From Glaciimonas immobilis (GTDB lineage: Bacteria; Pseudomonadota; Gammaproteobacteria; Burkholderiales; Burkholderiaceae_D), in contig NZ_JAAOZT010000001.1 of NCBI RefSeq assembly GCF_011947285.1, forward strand, positions 1 to 64,000: a DNA stretch of 64,000 nucleotides, written 5' to 3'. The notes beneath the pieces were generated by a model. That model ran no database searches, was not told where the DNA came from, and worked only from the letters and a program-made list of their open reading frames with translations. Below, one piece after another: positions 9,627 through 19,053 of the stretch. Made by a program: the position numbers and the translations under genes. Each line of letters starts with the position of its first letter. Position 1 is the first letter of the stretch.

Positions 9627-9707
9627 TGTGGCGGTTTCGGTTGCGCATTGAGAATATATTAAGGGCAATCTAGTTCTGCATGCGGAACCTGAAATCACTC
9701 AAAAATA

Positions 9708-9749
9708 AAAAAATCCCTGACTGTGCTTAGCGCACGTCAGGGATTTTTT
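9708..9749. terminator. Bidirectional terminator between fadD and dgoD
   Basis: A 14-bp perfect stem (AAAAAATCCCTGAC at 9708-9721 with GTCAGGGATTTTTT at 9736-9749) is extended by a short inner GTGC/GCAC pairing. T runs occur at the 3' side on both strands. It sits between convergent fadD and dgoD and should end both transcripts. Confidence 0.9.
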
Positions 9750-9807
9750 GCTTATGCAGCCTGTTCGCCGGTCGCGGATCGTTTACCACACAGCACGACC
9801 GATCAAT

Positions 9808-10956
9808 TTACCATTCTGCGAAACTGCCGTCCTTGTGCCGCCAGATCGGATTGCGCCAGCGGTGGCCAAGGGCTGCACGTTCTTTCACATAATCTTCATT
9901 AATTTCGATTCCTAGCCCCGGTCCTTGCGGTATCGTCACATAACCCTCGTTATAAGCGAACACGCCCGGATCAACGACGTAATCGAGCAAGTCATTACTC
10001 TCGTTGTAATGGATGCCCAGACTCTGTTCCTGGATAAAGGCGTTGTACGAGACCGCGTCCACCTGCAGACAGGCGGCTAATGCGATCGGCCCAAGCGGGC
10101 AGTGTAACGCAACCGCGACATCGTAGGCCTCTGCCATCGTGGCGATCTTGCGGGTTTCGGTAATGCCGCCAGCGTGCGAAACATCGGGCTGGATGATGTC
10201 CACATAACCTTCGCTAAGAATCCGTTTGTAATCCCAACGTGAATACAACCGCTCGCCCAGTGCAATCGGCGTACTGGTCAGATGCGCCAGCTCTTTTAGC
10301 GCTTCGTAGTTTTCGCTCAGGACCGGTTCTTCAATGAACATCAATTTATATTGTTCGAGTTCCTTGATCAGGATTTTTGCCATCGGTTTGTGTACGCGAC
10401 CGTGGAAGTCGACGCCGATGCCGATGTGTGGTCCGACTGCCTCGCGCACGGCGGCAACGTTGGCCAGCATCATTTCAACTTTGTCGTACGAATCGACGAA
10501 TTGCAATTCTTCGGTGCCGTTCATTTTGACCGCGCTAAAGCCGCGTGCAACGGCATCTCTGGCTGCCGCTGCGGTATCTGCAGGGCGGTCGCCACCGATC
10601 CACGAGTAGACCTTGATGCTGTCGCGCACCGGACCGCCCAGTAACTGACTGACCGAGACACCCAGCGCTTTGCCCTTGATGTCCCACAAGGCCTGATCGA
10701 TCCCGGCTAATGCGCTCATATGGATCGCGCCGCCACGATAAAATCCGCCGCGATAGAGTACGGTCCAGTGGTCTTCGATGTTACGGGGGTCTTTGCCAAT
10801 CAGATAATCGGACAGTTCTTCAACCGCCGCGGCCACGCTATGCGCCCGGCCTTCAACTACTGGCTCGCCCCAACCGACGATACCTTCATCGGTTTCAATT
10901 TTTAAGAAGCACCATCGGGGCGGCACAATGTAGGTCGTAAGTTTAGTAATTTTCAT
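9808..10956 (-). CDS. dgoD: D-galactonate dehydratase
   Basis: Enolase-superfamily enzyme (382 residues) that dehydrates D-galactonate to 2-dehydro-3-deoxy-D-galactonate. The sequence follows the E. coli enzyme closely: [13 protein letters not shown] with the metal-binding Asp and a catalytic His, [10 protein letters not shown] and [13 protein letters not shown] with the two metal-binding Glu, and [13 protein letters not shown] with the second catalytic His. It is the last gene of the leftward dgoK-dgoA-dgoD operon, which provides the three enzymes that turn galactonate into pyruvate and glyceraldehyde 3-phosphate. No galactonate transporter is adjacent. Confidence 0.93.
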   Translation of the reverse strand: MKITKLTTYIVPPRWCFLKIETDEGIVGWGEPVVEGRAHSVAAAVEELSDYLIGKDPRNIEDHWTVLYRGGFYRGGAIHMSALAGIDQALWDIKGKALGVSVSQLLGGPVRDSIKVYSWIGGDRPADTAAAARDAVARGFSAVKMNGTEELQFVDSYDKVEMMLANVAAVREAVGPHIGIGVDFHGRVHKPMAKILIKELEQYKLMFIEEPVLSENYEALKELAHLTSTPIALGERLYSRWDYKRILSEGYVDIIQPDVSHAGGITETRKIATMAEAYDVAVALHCPLGPIALAACLQVDAVSYNAFIQEQSLGIHYNESNDLLDYVVDPGVFAYNEGYVTIPQGPGLGIEINEDYVKERAALGHRWRNPIWRHKDGSFAEW

Positions 10957-10990
10957 GTGGTGATCTCCCTATTATTTTATTGACCGCGCG

Positions 10991-11611
10991 TTAAGAGACG
11001 GCTTGCCAGGCGGCGATAAATTGCGCTGCGTTTTGACGGACTTGCTCAACCTGCATGCCGGGCTTATAAAGCGCAGATCCCAGACCGAATCCAGATGCGC
11101 CAGCAGCGATATACGGAGCCATGTTTTCTGGCGTGATACCGCCGACCGGCACCAGCGCAACACTCGATGGAATCACTGCTCGCCAGGCTTTTACGACGCT
11201 AGGCCCCAGCTGCTCCGCCGGAAACATCTTTAGGACATCGGCACCCGCGGCCAAGGCGGCAAAGGCTTCTGTTACAGTCGCAACCCCGGGTGCGCAGGCC
11301 ATTCCGGCATGCTTGGCGGCGCTAATGATGGCGGCGTCGCTATGCGGCATGACGATGATCTCGCCGCCAGCATTTTTCACTTCGGCTACCTGAGATAAGG
11401 TTAAAACAGTGCCCGCACCAACGATGCAATCGGCAGCTAATGTGGTACGCAATATCCGGATACTTTCAAAGGGTTCCGGAGAGTTGAGGGGGACTTCAAT
11501 CACACGGAATCCAGCGGCATACAGGGCCATGCCGATGGCAGCCACTTCACCGGGATGGACCCCACGTAGAATCGCGATCATGCCGCATTGTTCCATCGCT
11601 TTTTTTAGCAT
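10991..11611 (-). CDS. dgoA: 2-dehydro-3-deoxy-6-phosphogalactonate aldolase
   Basis: Class I KDPGal aldolase that splits the phosphorylated sugar acid into pyruvate and glyceraldehyde 3-phosphate. Signature segments are AILRGVHPGEV, EVPLNSPEPF, GAGTVL and DVLKMFPAEQLGP, in which the Lys forms the Schiff base. I place the start at the ATG at 11611, preceded by TTTAGGA at good spacing. This gives 206 residues, the length of the E. coli enzyme as I recall it. An upstream in-frame start at 11683 would add 24 unrelated residues and crowd the dgoK stop. Second gene of the dgo operon. Confidence 0.9.
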   Translation of the reverse strand: MLKKAMEQCGMIAILRGVHPGEVAAIGMALYAAGFRVIEVPLNSPEPFESIRILRTTLAADCIVGAGTVLTLSQVAEVKNAGGEIIVMPHSDAAIISAAKHAGMACAPGVATVTEAFAALAAGADVLKMFPAEQLGPSVVKAWRAVIPSSVALVPVGGITPENMAPYIAAGASGFGLGSALYKPGMQVEQVRQNAAQFIAAWQAVS

Positions 11612-11690
11612 ATTTATTTTCCTAAAGGGTATGCGTATTGGTAACTCTTTGTCCGAGTTGCGACGGACCACGGTCGCACTCAAGGTTCTT

Positions 11691-12743
11691 TCAAGACCGG
11701 TTCGCAGACACCAGACCGGCGTGCTCTGCCAGCATCCACAAGCCGCGTTCCGTCGCCTGCGACATCACCGCAGCGTCGTTAATTTCATACACTTCCAGCG
11801 CCTGTTTGTAGCGCGCACACAATGCGTTATCGCCGATCAGGATAATTTGTTGCGGTCGCTGAATCAGCTGTTCGAGGGATGCGCGTAAGACTGCGATTTC
11901 ATGCCCGATCAATAGGCCGGACAGGTACTCGCGTTGGCCGGTACCATCCAGCACGCCGGTCAGCCCCAATGTGCGGGTACTAAAGATGGTAGAGAGCACA
12001 CCGGCCCGACCGGCAACCGTTTGCGCCACATCCAAGCCACGCAGGAATGCAGCGTTTCCAGCATGATCGTCGTCGCTAGGCGCGCTTATAGCGGCTTGCA
12101 TGGTGCGCCCCAAAATAGTATGCGCACATAACGCGGCGTAGACCTCACCGGTCATGAAGGTGTCGAACTGCTGGATAGTCGGCACCGTACTGTGTTGATG
12201 CACGCGGATCCATTTTGAATGCGTACCGGGCAATCCGATTAATACCTCGTCAACCTGCCTCTTGCCTGACTTGCGTTGCCTCTCGGTCGCGATGGACAAC
12301 GCGCCGATGACCTGGGTTTCTTCGCCACGCATGACGTTGGGTAGCTCGGAATGTTGTATCAGTCCCGGCACAATATGGATGATTAATTTATCGGAAGTTT
12401 GCACCGTTGTTAAGGTATTGCCGATTTGATTAATCGCAATCGGCGTAGGCAGATAGGGCGCTTCGCTCCAACCCTGCATGCTGCCTATCATGCCGCAGGC
12501 GATAATGGGTATTTGCGGTATTTCCGGTGCCGCCATGAGCCAGTCGCCGCAAGCTTGTTTAAGCGCGATTTCAAAGCCAGCCTTATCGCCCAGCGCCGCC
12601 TGGTCGGCGCTGCTCACTGGAGGTAAATGCATGATTCCGGTAGCAAGCTGGCGTTGTTCCAACACCGCGCCATCCGGCCCGAGACGATAGGCGCGCAACG
12701 ACGAGGTGCCCCAGTCCAAGGCGATTAATTGCGTTTGCGTCAT
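11691..12743 (-). CDS. dgoK: 2-dehydro-3-deoxygalactonokinase
   Basis: A 350-residue sugar-acid kinase of the DgoK family that phosphorylates 2-dehydro-3-deoxygalactonate with ATP. The N-terminal LIALDWGTSSLRAY is the phosphate-binding loop of this ASKHA-fold family, and GLPGTHSKWI and FMTGEVYAAL are typical internal motifs. It is the first gene of the leftward dgo operon, so the operon promoter should lie in the gap shared with the divergent IclR gene. Confidence 0.92.
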   Translation of the reverse strand: MTQTQLIALDWGTSSLRAYRLGPDGAVLEQRQLATGIMHLPPVSSADQAALGDKAGFEIALKQACGDWLMAAPEIPQIPIIACGMIGSMQGWSEAPYLPTPIAINQIGNTLTTVQTSDKLIIHIVPGLIQHSELPNVMRGEETQVIGALSIATERQRKSGKRQVDEVLIGLPGTHSKWIRVHQHSTVPTIQQFDTFMTGEVYAALCAHTILGRTMQAAISAPSDDDHAGNAAFLRGLDVAQTVAGRAGVLSTIFSTRTLGLTGVLDGTGQREYLSGLLIGHEIAVLRASLEQLIQRPQQIILIGDNALCARYKQALEVYEINDAAVMSQATERGLWMLAEHAGLVSANRS

Positions 12744-13058
12744 GGATTTGCCTTAAACGGTGCTTTCATTGTTACTTTCGTCTTGTGATGTAGTTTTTAA
12801 TTTTAGTGACGTGTTTTTTGCGTTAGTTTTTTCGGTAGCGGCAAACGAAACCGAGGACGGTGCGGTTATCAACTTTTTTAAGCAGTCATGGCACTCTAGA
12901 CCCTCGCAAATATTTTGTCAATATATGAAACTTCATACCAATATGTGGGATTTTAACGCTGATTTGTGTGAGAATATGGCAAGCAGATACATTGCGGAAG
13001 CTTCCCTGGCCGGTTCGGGCCAAATATCGCAAGTAATTTTAAAATAGAAAGCGTCAAC
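12744..13058. promoter_or_regulatory. Divergent control region of the dgo operon and the IclR gene
   Basis: A 315-bp gap between divergent dgoK and the IclR gene. It contains the dyad TATGAA-AC-TTCATA at 12924-12937. Near-palindromes of this kind (TGAAAC/TTTCA-type half-sites) resemble operators of IclR-family sugar-acid regulators such as KdgR, so this is the best operator candidate. A 95-codon ORF spanning the gap has no protein-like features. Confidence 0.4.
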
Positions 13059-13877
13059 ATGATCAAGCCAGAAGGCGCAGCAATTCCAGCAGAGGGGACG
13101 CAAAACGGCGCAAATCCCACCGGCACGCAAACGCTGACCCGTGGACTCGCAGTGATGCACGCGGTCGCTGGGGGAGCACGGGATTTGATGGAAATCGCCG
13201 CCGTCGTTGGAACGACGCGCAGCACCACGCATCGGCTTGCCAGTTGTCTGGTGCAAGAGCGGTATTTACGGTTCAGTTTAACGACCGGTTATGGCTTGGG
13301 GCCAAAATTGATTGAACTCGGTTTTCAGGCGCGCGAGGAGGTATCGCTGTCGGTCGTTGCGCGACCTTATCTGGAATTGCTTGCGGAGCAAACCAGCGAC
13401 ACGATTCATCTGGCGATACGCGATGCTGATGACGTATTGTATCTGGATAAAATTTCTGGCAAGAAAGGTCTCGAAATGCGTTCACGCATCGGGCATCGGA
13501 TGCCAATCGCAACAACTGGTGTCGGTAAGGCGCTGATGTTGGGAATGAGCGAAGACGGCTGGAAAGAATTGTATGGCAAGCGCTCTTTTGCGACTACGGT
13601 CGATAGCGCAAAATTATTTAAAAAAGGTAGTTGGAACGCGTTCCTGGAGCACATGCAGCAATACGCTCAGGGCGGTTACTCCTTTGACCTGGAAGACAAC
13701 GAGCCATCGATCCGTTGTGTCGCCGCACCAATCCGCGATGCAAGTCACCGGATCGTTGCTGCGATCAGTGTTTCGAGCACGATACCTTACATGCCATATA
13801 AACGGATGCAGGCGTTAATCCCGATCGTGAAGCAGACTGCCGCGGCGATCTCTCAGGAGTTGGGTGCAGCCCGTTAG
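13059..13877 (+). CDS. IclR family transcriptional regulator, probable regulator of the dgo operon
   Basis: A 272-residue regulator with the two-domain IclR layout. The N-terminal winged helix-turn-helix (about residues 24-90) includes TLTRGLAVMHAVAGG and TRSTTHRLASCLVQERYL. The C-terminal effector domain (about 100-270) includes GKALMLGMSEDGW and the closing segment CVAAPIRDASHRIVAAISVS. It is divergent from dgoK and probably responds to galactonate or a dehydro-deoxy intermediate. The E. coli galactonate regulator DgoR belongs to a different family (GntR), so this would be a non-homologous replacement. Effector and target are inferred from position. Confidence 0.85.
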   Translation: MIKPEGAAIPAEGTQNGANPTGTQTLTRGLAVMHAVAGGARDLMEIAAVVGTTRSTTHRLASCLVQERYLRFSLTTGYGLGPKLIELGFQAREEVSLSVVARPYLELLAEQTSDTIHLAIRDADDVLYLDKISGKKGLEMRSRIGHRMPIATTGVGKALMLGMSEDGWKELYGKRSFATTVDSAKLFKKGSWNAFLEHMQQYAQGGYSFDLEDNEPSIRCVAAPIRDASHRIVAAISVSSTIPYMPYKRMQALIPIVKQTAAAISQELGAAR

Positions 13878-13927
13878 CGCCGTACGGGATACAAACGACT
13901 GCGCGCCGGGCAAAGTGTGACCTCCGA

Positions 13928-14344
13928 TCATTCTACTTTCGGGATCTGACGCGGTTTGCGGGTCGCATCGGTCGCGACGTAAGTTAATGTCGCTTCGGTC
14001 ACTTTTACGGTTTCCGCTTGCAGCCGATTGCGTTCGGCGTAGACTTCTACATTGACCGTAATTGAAGTATTGCCGACTTTGATGATTTCAGCGTAGAACG
14101 ACAGCAGGTCGCCGACGAATACAGGATTTTTAAATACAAACGAATTGACGGCGATGGTTGCTACGCGCCCATTGGCACGGCGGGTTGCCGGTAAAGAGCC
14201 TGCGATATCCACCTGCGCCATAATCCAGCCGCCAAAGACGTCGCCGTACACGTTGGCGTCGCTTGGCATGGGCATTACGCGTAATTGCGGCATTTTGCCA
14301 AGGGGAAGGGCGTCCGCGTTGGCGCTGATACTTTGTTCGGTCAT
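13928..14344 (-). CDS. yciA: Acyl-CoA thioesterase, YciA type (hotdog fold)
   Basis: A 138-residue single-hotdog thioesterase. The family signature DANVYGDVFGGWIMAQVDIAG is present and includes the catalytic Asp, followed by IAVNSFVFKNPVFVGDLLSF. YciA-type enzymes hydrolyse a broad range of acyl-CoAs in the cytoplasm. AAAGGA lies upstream of the ATG at 14344 at good spacing. It faces the IclR gene and is divergent from the Atm1-like transporter. The physiological substrate cannot be read from sequence. Confidence 0.85.
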   Translation of the reverse strand: MTEQSISANADALPLGKMPQLRVMPMPSDANVYGDVFGGWIMAQVDIAGSLPATRRANGRVATIAVNSFVFKNPVFVGDLLSFYAEIIKVGNTSITVNVEVYAERNRLQAETVKVTEATLTYVATDATRKPRQIPKVE

Positions 14345-14421
14345 GTTGATAATCCTTTAATCTTTAACAGCTACAATGGTTGATTCGTGCTTAGCATAAA
14401 CCATTCCACTACATTCTATCC

Positions 14422-16287
14422 ATGCGTCGTTATTCTTCCTCTTCCTCAGATGCCGCCACTCCGGTGCCAGCTCCTAAACATAGCGATTGGGCCACGTTAA
14501 AAACGTTATTACCCTATCTATGGACCTATAAATGGCGAGTATCGCTAGCGCTGTTGTTTCTGATCGCCGCCAAAATGGCCAACGTTGGCGTGCCGTTAGT
14601 CCTTAAGCGATTAGTCGACAGCATGACGATCACCGCAACGCATCCTCAGGCTATGCTAATTTTGCCACTCGGCATTTTGGCAGCCTATGGCGCATTGCGA
14701 CTCAGCACGACACTGTTCACAGAATTGCGTGAATTCGTCTTTGCGCGCGTGACGCAACGTGCGGTGCGTACCATTGCGTTGCAGGTATTTCGGCATCTGC
14801 ATGCATTGTCGCTGCGCTTCCATTTGAATCGCCAGACCGGCGGCATGACGCGCGATATCGAGCGGGGTACGCGCGGCATATCGTCGCTGGTATCGTACAC
14901 ATTGTTCAGCATCTTGCCGACTTTGGTTGAGATTACGCTAGTGCTCAGTTATCTGGCGCTCCATTACGACATCTGGTTCACCGTCATCACCAGCGCGGCG
15001 CTTGTGACTTATATTGCGTTCACCGTCGTCGTGACGGAGTGGCGCACCCATTTTCGACGCACCATGAATACGCTGGATTCAAAGGCCAACACCAAAGCCA
15101 TTGATTCGCTGATCAATTACGAAACCGTCAAATATTTTGGCAATGAATCGTACGAAGCCAAGCGCTACGACGACGGCTTAATGGCCTATGAAACCGCAGC
15201 CGTAAAATCGCAGACGTCACTGTCCATATTGAATACTGGTCAGTCGCTTATCATTGCTATCGCTGTGACGTTAATTTTATGGCGCGCAACGCAAGGTGTG
15301 ATCGATGGCAAGATGACACTTGGTGACTTGGTGCTAGTGAATTCGTTCATGATTCAGCTATATATTCCACTCAACTTTTTGGGTGTGATCTATCGCGAAA
15401 TCAAACAAAGTCTGGCTGACATGGAACGCCTGTTTTCACTGCTCGACGAGAACCGTGAAATAGCCGATGCGCCGGACGCCATGCCGCTGTTCACCAGTGG
15501 CGCACAAGTACATTTTTCGCACGTTGATTTTAGTTATGAAAGCAATCGGCAAATCTTGTTTGATGTCGATTTCACGATACTGGCCGGCACTACTACCGCC
15601 GTGGTCGGTCATAGCGGATCGGGCAAGTCAACACTGTCGCGGTTGCTATTTCGCTTTTACGATATCGATCAGGGGAAAATCACCATAGATGGGCAGGATT
15701 TACGCAGTATTACGCAAACTTCTTTACGCCAGGCCATCGGCATTGTGCCGCAGGACACCGTATTGTTTAACGATAGTATCGAATACAACATCGCTTACGG
15801 TATGCCCGACGCCAGTAAAGACCAAATTATTGCGGTCGCAAAGGCGGCGCATATTCATGATTTTATCGAGTCATTACCAGATGGTTATGCATCGATGGTG
15901 GGCGAGCGCGGCTTAAAATTATCGGGCGGTGAGAAACAGCGTGTAGCGATTGCGCGCACGCTTCTAAAAAATCCAGCCCTGCTGATTTTCGACGAGGCGA
16001 CTTCTGCGCTGGACTCTAAATCAGAGCAGGCAATCCAGACGCAATTAAAAGAGATCGCCAAAAACCGCACCACACTGGTCATCGCCCATCGCTTGTCCAC
16101 GATTGCAGACGCGGAGCAGATTCTGGTATTGGATCACGGTCGCATTATTGAGCGCGGCACGCATGGGCAATTGTTGGCAGCGGATGGCGCTTATGCGCAA
16201 ATGTGGGCACGTCAGCAGGCGCATCCGGAGGAAGCGCAGGCAGTGTCGCCGCCGTCTATTTCGCAGACGCCATTTGTCGAAGCTTAA
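14422..16287 (+). CDS. ABC transporter, fused permease/ATPase, Atm1 (heavy-metal/glutathione exporter) type
   Basis: A 621-residue half-transporter expected to act as an inner-membrane homodimer. The membrane domain (about residues 30-330) has six segments and contains NYETVKYFGNE, typical of the Atm1/HMT branch. The nucleotide-binding domain follows: Walker A GHSGSGKST near 396, signature LSGGEKQRVA, Walker B LLIFDEATSALD and the switch His in VIAHRLS. Bacterial Atm1 proteins export glutathione conjugates of metals. Neighbours give no further clue to cargo. Confidence 0.87.
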   Translation: MRRYSSSSSDAATPVPAPKHSDWATLKTLLPYLWTYKWRVSLALLFLIAAKMANVGVPLVLKRLVDSMTITATHPQAMLILPLGILAAYGALRLSTTLFTELREFVFARVTQRAVRTIALQVFRHLHALSLRFHLNRQTGGMTRDIERGTRGISSLVSYTLFSILPTLVEITLVLSYLALHYDIWFTVITSAALVTYIAFTVVVTEWRTHFRRTMNTLDSKANTKAIDSLINYETVKYFGNESYEAKRYDDGLMAYETAAVKSQTSLSILNTGQSLIIAIAVTLILWRATQGVIDGKMTLGDLVLVNSFMIQLYIPLNFLGVIYREIKQSLADMERLFSLLDENREIADAPDAMPLFTSGAQVHFSHVDFSYESNRQILFDVDFTILAGTTTAVVGHSGSGKSTLSRLLFRFYDIDQGKITIDGQDLRSITQTSLRQAIGIVPQDTVLFNDSIEYNIAYGMPDASKDQIIAVAKAAHIHDFIESLPDGYASMVGERGLKLSGGEKQRVAIARTLLKNPALLIFDEATSALDSKSEQAIQTQLKEIAKNRTTLVIAHRLSTIADAEQILVLDHGRIIERGTHGQLLAADGAYAQMWARQQAHPEEAQAVSPPSISQTPFVEA

Positions 16288-16375
16288 CTAAGTACTTTCC
16301 GCTATTTGAACCCTTATGCAGACTTATCAAATCGTGAAAGGCCCGGTTCCGGGTTATTCGCGTTACGATGGCGGC

Positions 16376-17332
16376 ATGGAAAGTAAATGGTTAGAAGACT
16401 TTATTTCGTTGGCAGAAACGCATAGTTTCAGCCGCTCCGCAGAATTGCGCCATGTCACGCAGCCTGCCTTCTCCCGCAGAATCCAATCTCTTGAGGCATG
16501 GCTGGGGGCCGATCTGATTGATCGCACCTCCTATCCGACGCGCCTGACGCCGTCCGGTGAAGTGTTTTATGAACAGGCGATGGAGATGCTCGGTCAGATT
16601 AACAACGCCCGTGCGCTGATGCGCGGCAAGCGACCGACCGGATTAAGTACAGTCGATTTCGCCGTTCCGCACACGTTGTCGCTGACGTACATGCCGCGCT
16701 GGATACGCATGCTTGAAACCGATTTCGGACCACTTACCACGCGCCTCATTGCGCTCAACGTTCATGATGCCGTGATGACGATGGTCGATGGCGGCTGCGA
16801 CTTACTGCTTTGTTATCACCATCCGCGCCAGCCAGTGCAACTCGATTCCGGGCGGTATGACATGCTCACCTTGGGCAGCGAAGTATTGCGCGCTTATGCG
16901 CATTGCAATAAAGCAGGGGTGCCGGATTATTTGCTACCGGGCAGCATTGACGCACCTTTGCCTTTCTTGTCCTATACCAGTAACGCTTACCTTGGACGGA
17001 TGGTGGAATTGATATTAAACGATGCCAAGCAGCCGCTGCATCTGGACAAACGCTATGAGACGGATATGGCAGAGGGTTTGAAAATGATGGCCCTCGAAGG
17101 TCACGGCGTTGCATTTTTGCCGGAGTCCGCCGTCACGCGCGAGGTCAAGTTAAAGCAGTTGGCGCGGGTCGATGATGGCGCACCGGAGTGGGAAGCTACG
17201 ATGGAAATTCGCCTCTATCGCGAACGCCCGACGGCCCACCGGCCCGGCAAGCCAGTGGTCGCACGGCTCTGGGCTTACCTCCAGCAGCAGCACGCATCGC
17301 ACGTCACAGTGAGTAAAAAACGGGCACAGTAA
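16376..17332 (+). CDS. LysR family regulator, HypT/YjiE-like
   Basis: A LysR-type regulator of 318 residues from the chosen start. The winged helix-turn-helix occupies about residues 1-60 (DFISLAETHSFSRSAELRHV and TQPAFSRRIQSLE), followed by the periplasmic-binding-protein-like effector domain. The whole chain, including SRRIQSLEAWLGADLIDR and SNAYLGRMVE, resembles E. coli HypT (YjiE), a hypochlorite-responsive regulator; that is similarity by memory, not a search. I prefer the ATG at 16376 because MESKWLEDF is the canonical N-terminus; an upstream ATG at 16316 would add 20 residues. It lies just upstream of gdhA with a dyad-rich gap between them. Confidence 0.82.
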   Translation: MESKWLEDFISLAETHSFSRSAELRHVTQPAFSRRIQSLEAWLGADLIDRTSYPTRLTPSGEVFYEQAMEMLGQINNARALMRGKRPTGLSTVDFAVPHTLSLTYMPRWIRMLETDFGPLTTRLIALNVHDAVMTMVDGGCDLLLCYHHPRQPVQLDSGRYDMLTLGSEVLRAYAHCNKAGVPDYLLPGSIDAPLPFLSYTSNAYLGRMVELILNDAKQPLHLDKRYETDMAEGLKMMALEGHGVAFLPESAVTREVKLKQLARVDDGAPEWEATMEIRLYRERPTAHRPGKPVVARLWAYLQQQHASHVTVSKKRAQ

Positions 17333-17356
17333 CTCTTTGCGTTTCCTGGCTGTTTG

Positions 17357-17403
17357 GTTCCATGCAAAAAATGCATAGATTCATGCATACAAAGCATTGG
17401 AAC
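17357..17403. promoter_or_regulatory. Nested palindrome upstream of gdhA
   Basis: A 47-bp imperfect palindrome. The outer arms are GTTCCATGC at 17357-17365 and GCATTGGAAC at 17394-17403, complementary apart from one bulged base. Inside are two ATGCAT boxes at 17371-17376 and 17383-17388. There is no T run, so it is not a terminator. Position and symmetry suggest an operator or activator site for gdhA, perhaps bound by the adjacent LysR protein. Confidence 0.45.
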
Positions 17404-17510
17404 GAGAGGGTAGCAATGTTTTACGATTCGCTGCGAGATTGGTGTGACTATTTTACTGTACCTCACCTTTGCTAAATCAACGCATTGCAACCTACGGAGC
17501 GCGTACGAAC

Positions 17511-18797
17511 ATGTCTATCCAGCATGAAATACCTTCTTATTTGTCGAGTCATGGCATCGGTCCATGGGGCGATTATCTTGAGCAAATTGATCGTGTGACA
17601 CCCTATCTCGGCCCCTTGGCGCGCTGGGTAGAGACCATGAAACGGCCTAAGCGGATTCTGATCGTTGATGTGCCAATCGAGCGCGACAATGGCACCATTG
17701 CCCATTTCGAAGGATACCGGGTACAGCACAACACTTCACGTGGTCCCGGCAAGGGCGGTGTACGTTTTCATCAAGACGTAACTTTATCGGAAGTGATGGC
17801 ATTATCTGCATGGATGACCGTCAAAAACGCCGCAGTCAACGTGCCTTATGGTGGCGCAAAAGGTGGAATTCGTGTAGATCCAAAAACGCTGTCTCCCGGC
17901 GAATTGCAACGGATGACACGGCGCTATACCAGTGAAATCAATATCATCATCGGCCCGAATAAAGATATTCCCGCGCCCGATGTCAACACCAACGAGCAAA
18001 TCATGGCGTGGATGATGGATACCTATTCCATGAATCAGGGCAGCACCGCATCCGGCGTCGTGACCGGGAAGCCGATTTCACTCGGCGGCAGTCTGGGCCG
18101 ACGCGAAGCAACCGGCCGGGGCGTATTTGTGGTCGGCTGCGAAGCCGCCGTCAAACGCGGTCTCGATATTAAAGGTGCCCGGGTTGCGGTGCAGGGCTTC
18201 GGTAACGTTGGCGGCATCGCGGCCCGGCTGTTTTCTGAGGCCGGTGCCAAAGTGGTTGCCGTGCAGGATCACGTGAGCACCGTCGTGCGCGAGAGTGGGC
18301 TGGATGTGGTGGCACTGCAAGAGTACGTGCTAGCGAACGGCAGCGTGGCGGGCTTTCAGGGCGGCGAAGAGATTGCTGACCGGGCACTGTTTTGGGCCAC
18401 CGATTGTGATATTTTGATTCCTGCAGCGCTGGAGCAACAAATCAACGTCGATACCGCGCACACTATCCGTGCAAAAATCATTCTGGAAGGCGCAAACGGC
18501 CCGACTACACCCGCCGCTGATGATATCTTGCATGACAAAGGTGTTTTAATTGTGCCCGATGTTATCGCTAACGCGGGGGGTGTCACCGTTAGTTATTTCG
18601 AATGGGTGCAAGATTTTTCCAGTTTTTTTTGGACAGAAGACGAAATTAATTTACGCCTCACCCGCATCATGCGCGAGGCGTTTACGTCAGTATGGCAACT
18701 CGCAGAAGAGAAAAAAGTATCGTTACGCACAGCGGCATTTATCATGGCCTGCACCCGCGTCTTGCAAGCCCGCGAAATGCGCGGGTTGTACCCTTGA
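17511..18797 (+). CDS. gdhA: Glutamate dehydrogenase (Glu/Leu/Phe/Val dehydrogenase family)
   Basis: Cytoplasmic enzyme interconverting glutamate and 2-oxoglutarate plus ammonium. From the ATG at 17511 the product has 428 residues. Substrate-site segments [19 protein letters not shown] and [11 protein letters not shown] (with the catalytic Lys) and the Rossmann motif [12 protein letters not shown] are intact, as is [13 protein letters not shown]. The length and these motifs fit the NAD-type hexameric group common in Burkholderiales, but cofactor choice is not certain. A start 14 codons upstream (17469) is possible; [11 protein letters not shown] with CGGAG ahead is preferred. The glutamate uptake genes begin about 250 bp downstream. 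Confidence 0.9.
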   Translation: MSIQHEIPSYLSSHGIGPWGDYLEQIDRVTPYLGPLARWVETMKRPKRILIVDVPIERDNGTIAHFEGYRVQHNTSRGPGKGGVRFHQDVTLSEVMALSAWMTVKNAAVNVPYGGAKGGIRVDPKTLSPGELQRMTRRYTSEINIIIGPNKDIPAPDVNTNEQIMAWMMDTYSMNQGSTASGVVTGKPISLGGSLGRREATGRGVFVVGCEAAVKRGLDIKGARVAVQGFGNVGGIAARLFSEAGAKVVAVQDHVSTVVRESGLDVVALQEYVLANGSVAGFQGGEEIADRALFWATDCDILIPAALEQQINVDTAHTIRAKIILEGANGPTTPAADDILHDKGVLIVPDVIANAGGVTVSYFEWVQDFSSFFWTEDEINLRLTRIMREAFTSVWQLAEEKKVSLRTAAFIMACTRVLQAREMRGLYP

Positions 18798-19053
18798 TAA
18801 AGTTTGCGCTATAGTCAGATAGTTTCCCCCTTGCATTGTCATGCGCGCATTGCATTACGATTATCCGGAGCCGGAAAGGCTAAAGCGTGACGGGCATAAT
18901 GCTTTGGTGACATGTTGCGCCAGTGTCTTTGCGTTCGGCGTAAAAGGGGAAATCAATCGTTATCGCTGATCTGAAATTGTTACTGCTGGCGTAAATCTTG
19001 CGTAACAAAATCGGGCTGCGGTGTGAGCGCATCTTTTAGGGGAGAGTGTGGTT

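Noticed and set aside
11612-11683. Upstream start for dgoA
   Set aside because: It would add 24 residues not found in KDPGal aldolases; the ATG at 11611 has a good ribosome-binding site and gives the standard length.
12760-13047. 95-codon ORF upstream of the IclR gene
   Set aside because: It fills the divergent promoter gap, lacks a ribosome-binding site and has no domain-like composition.
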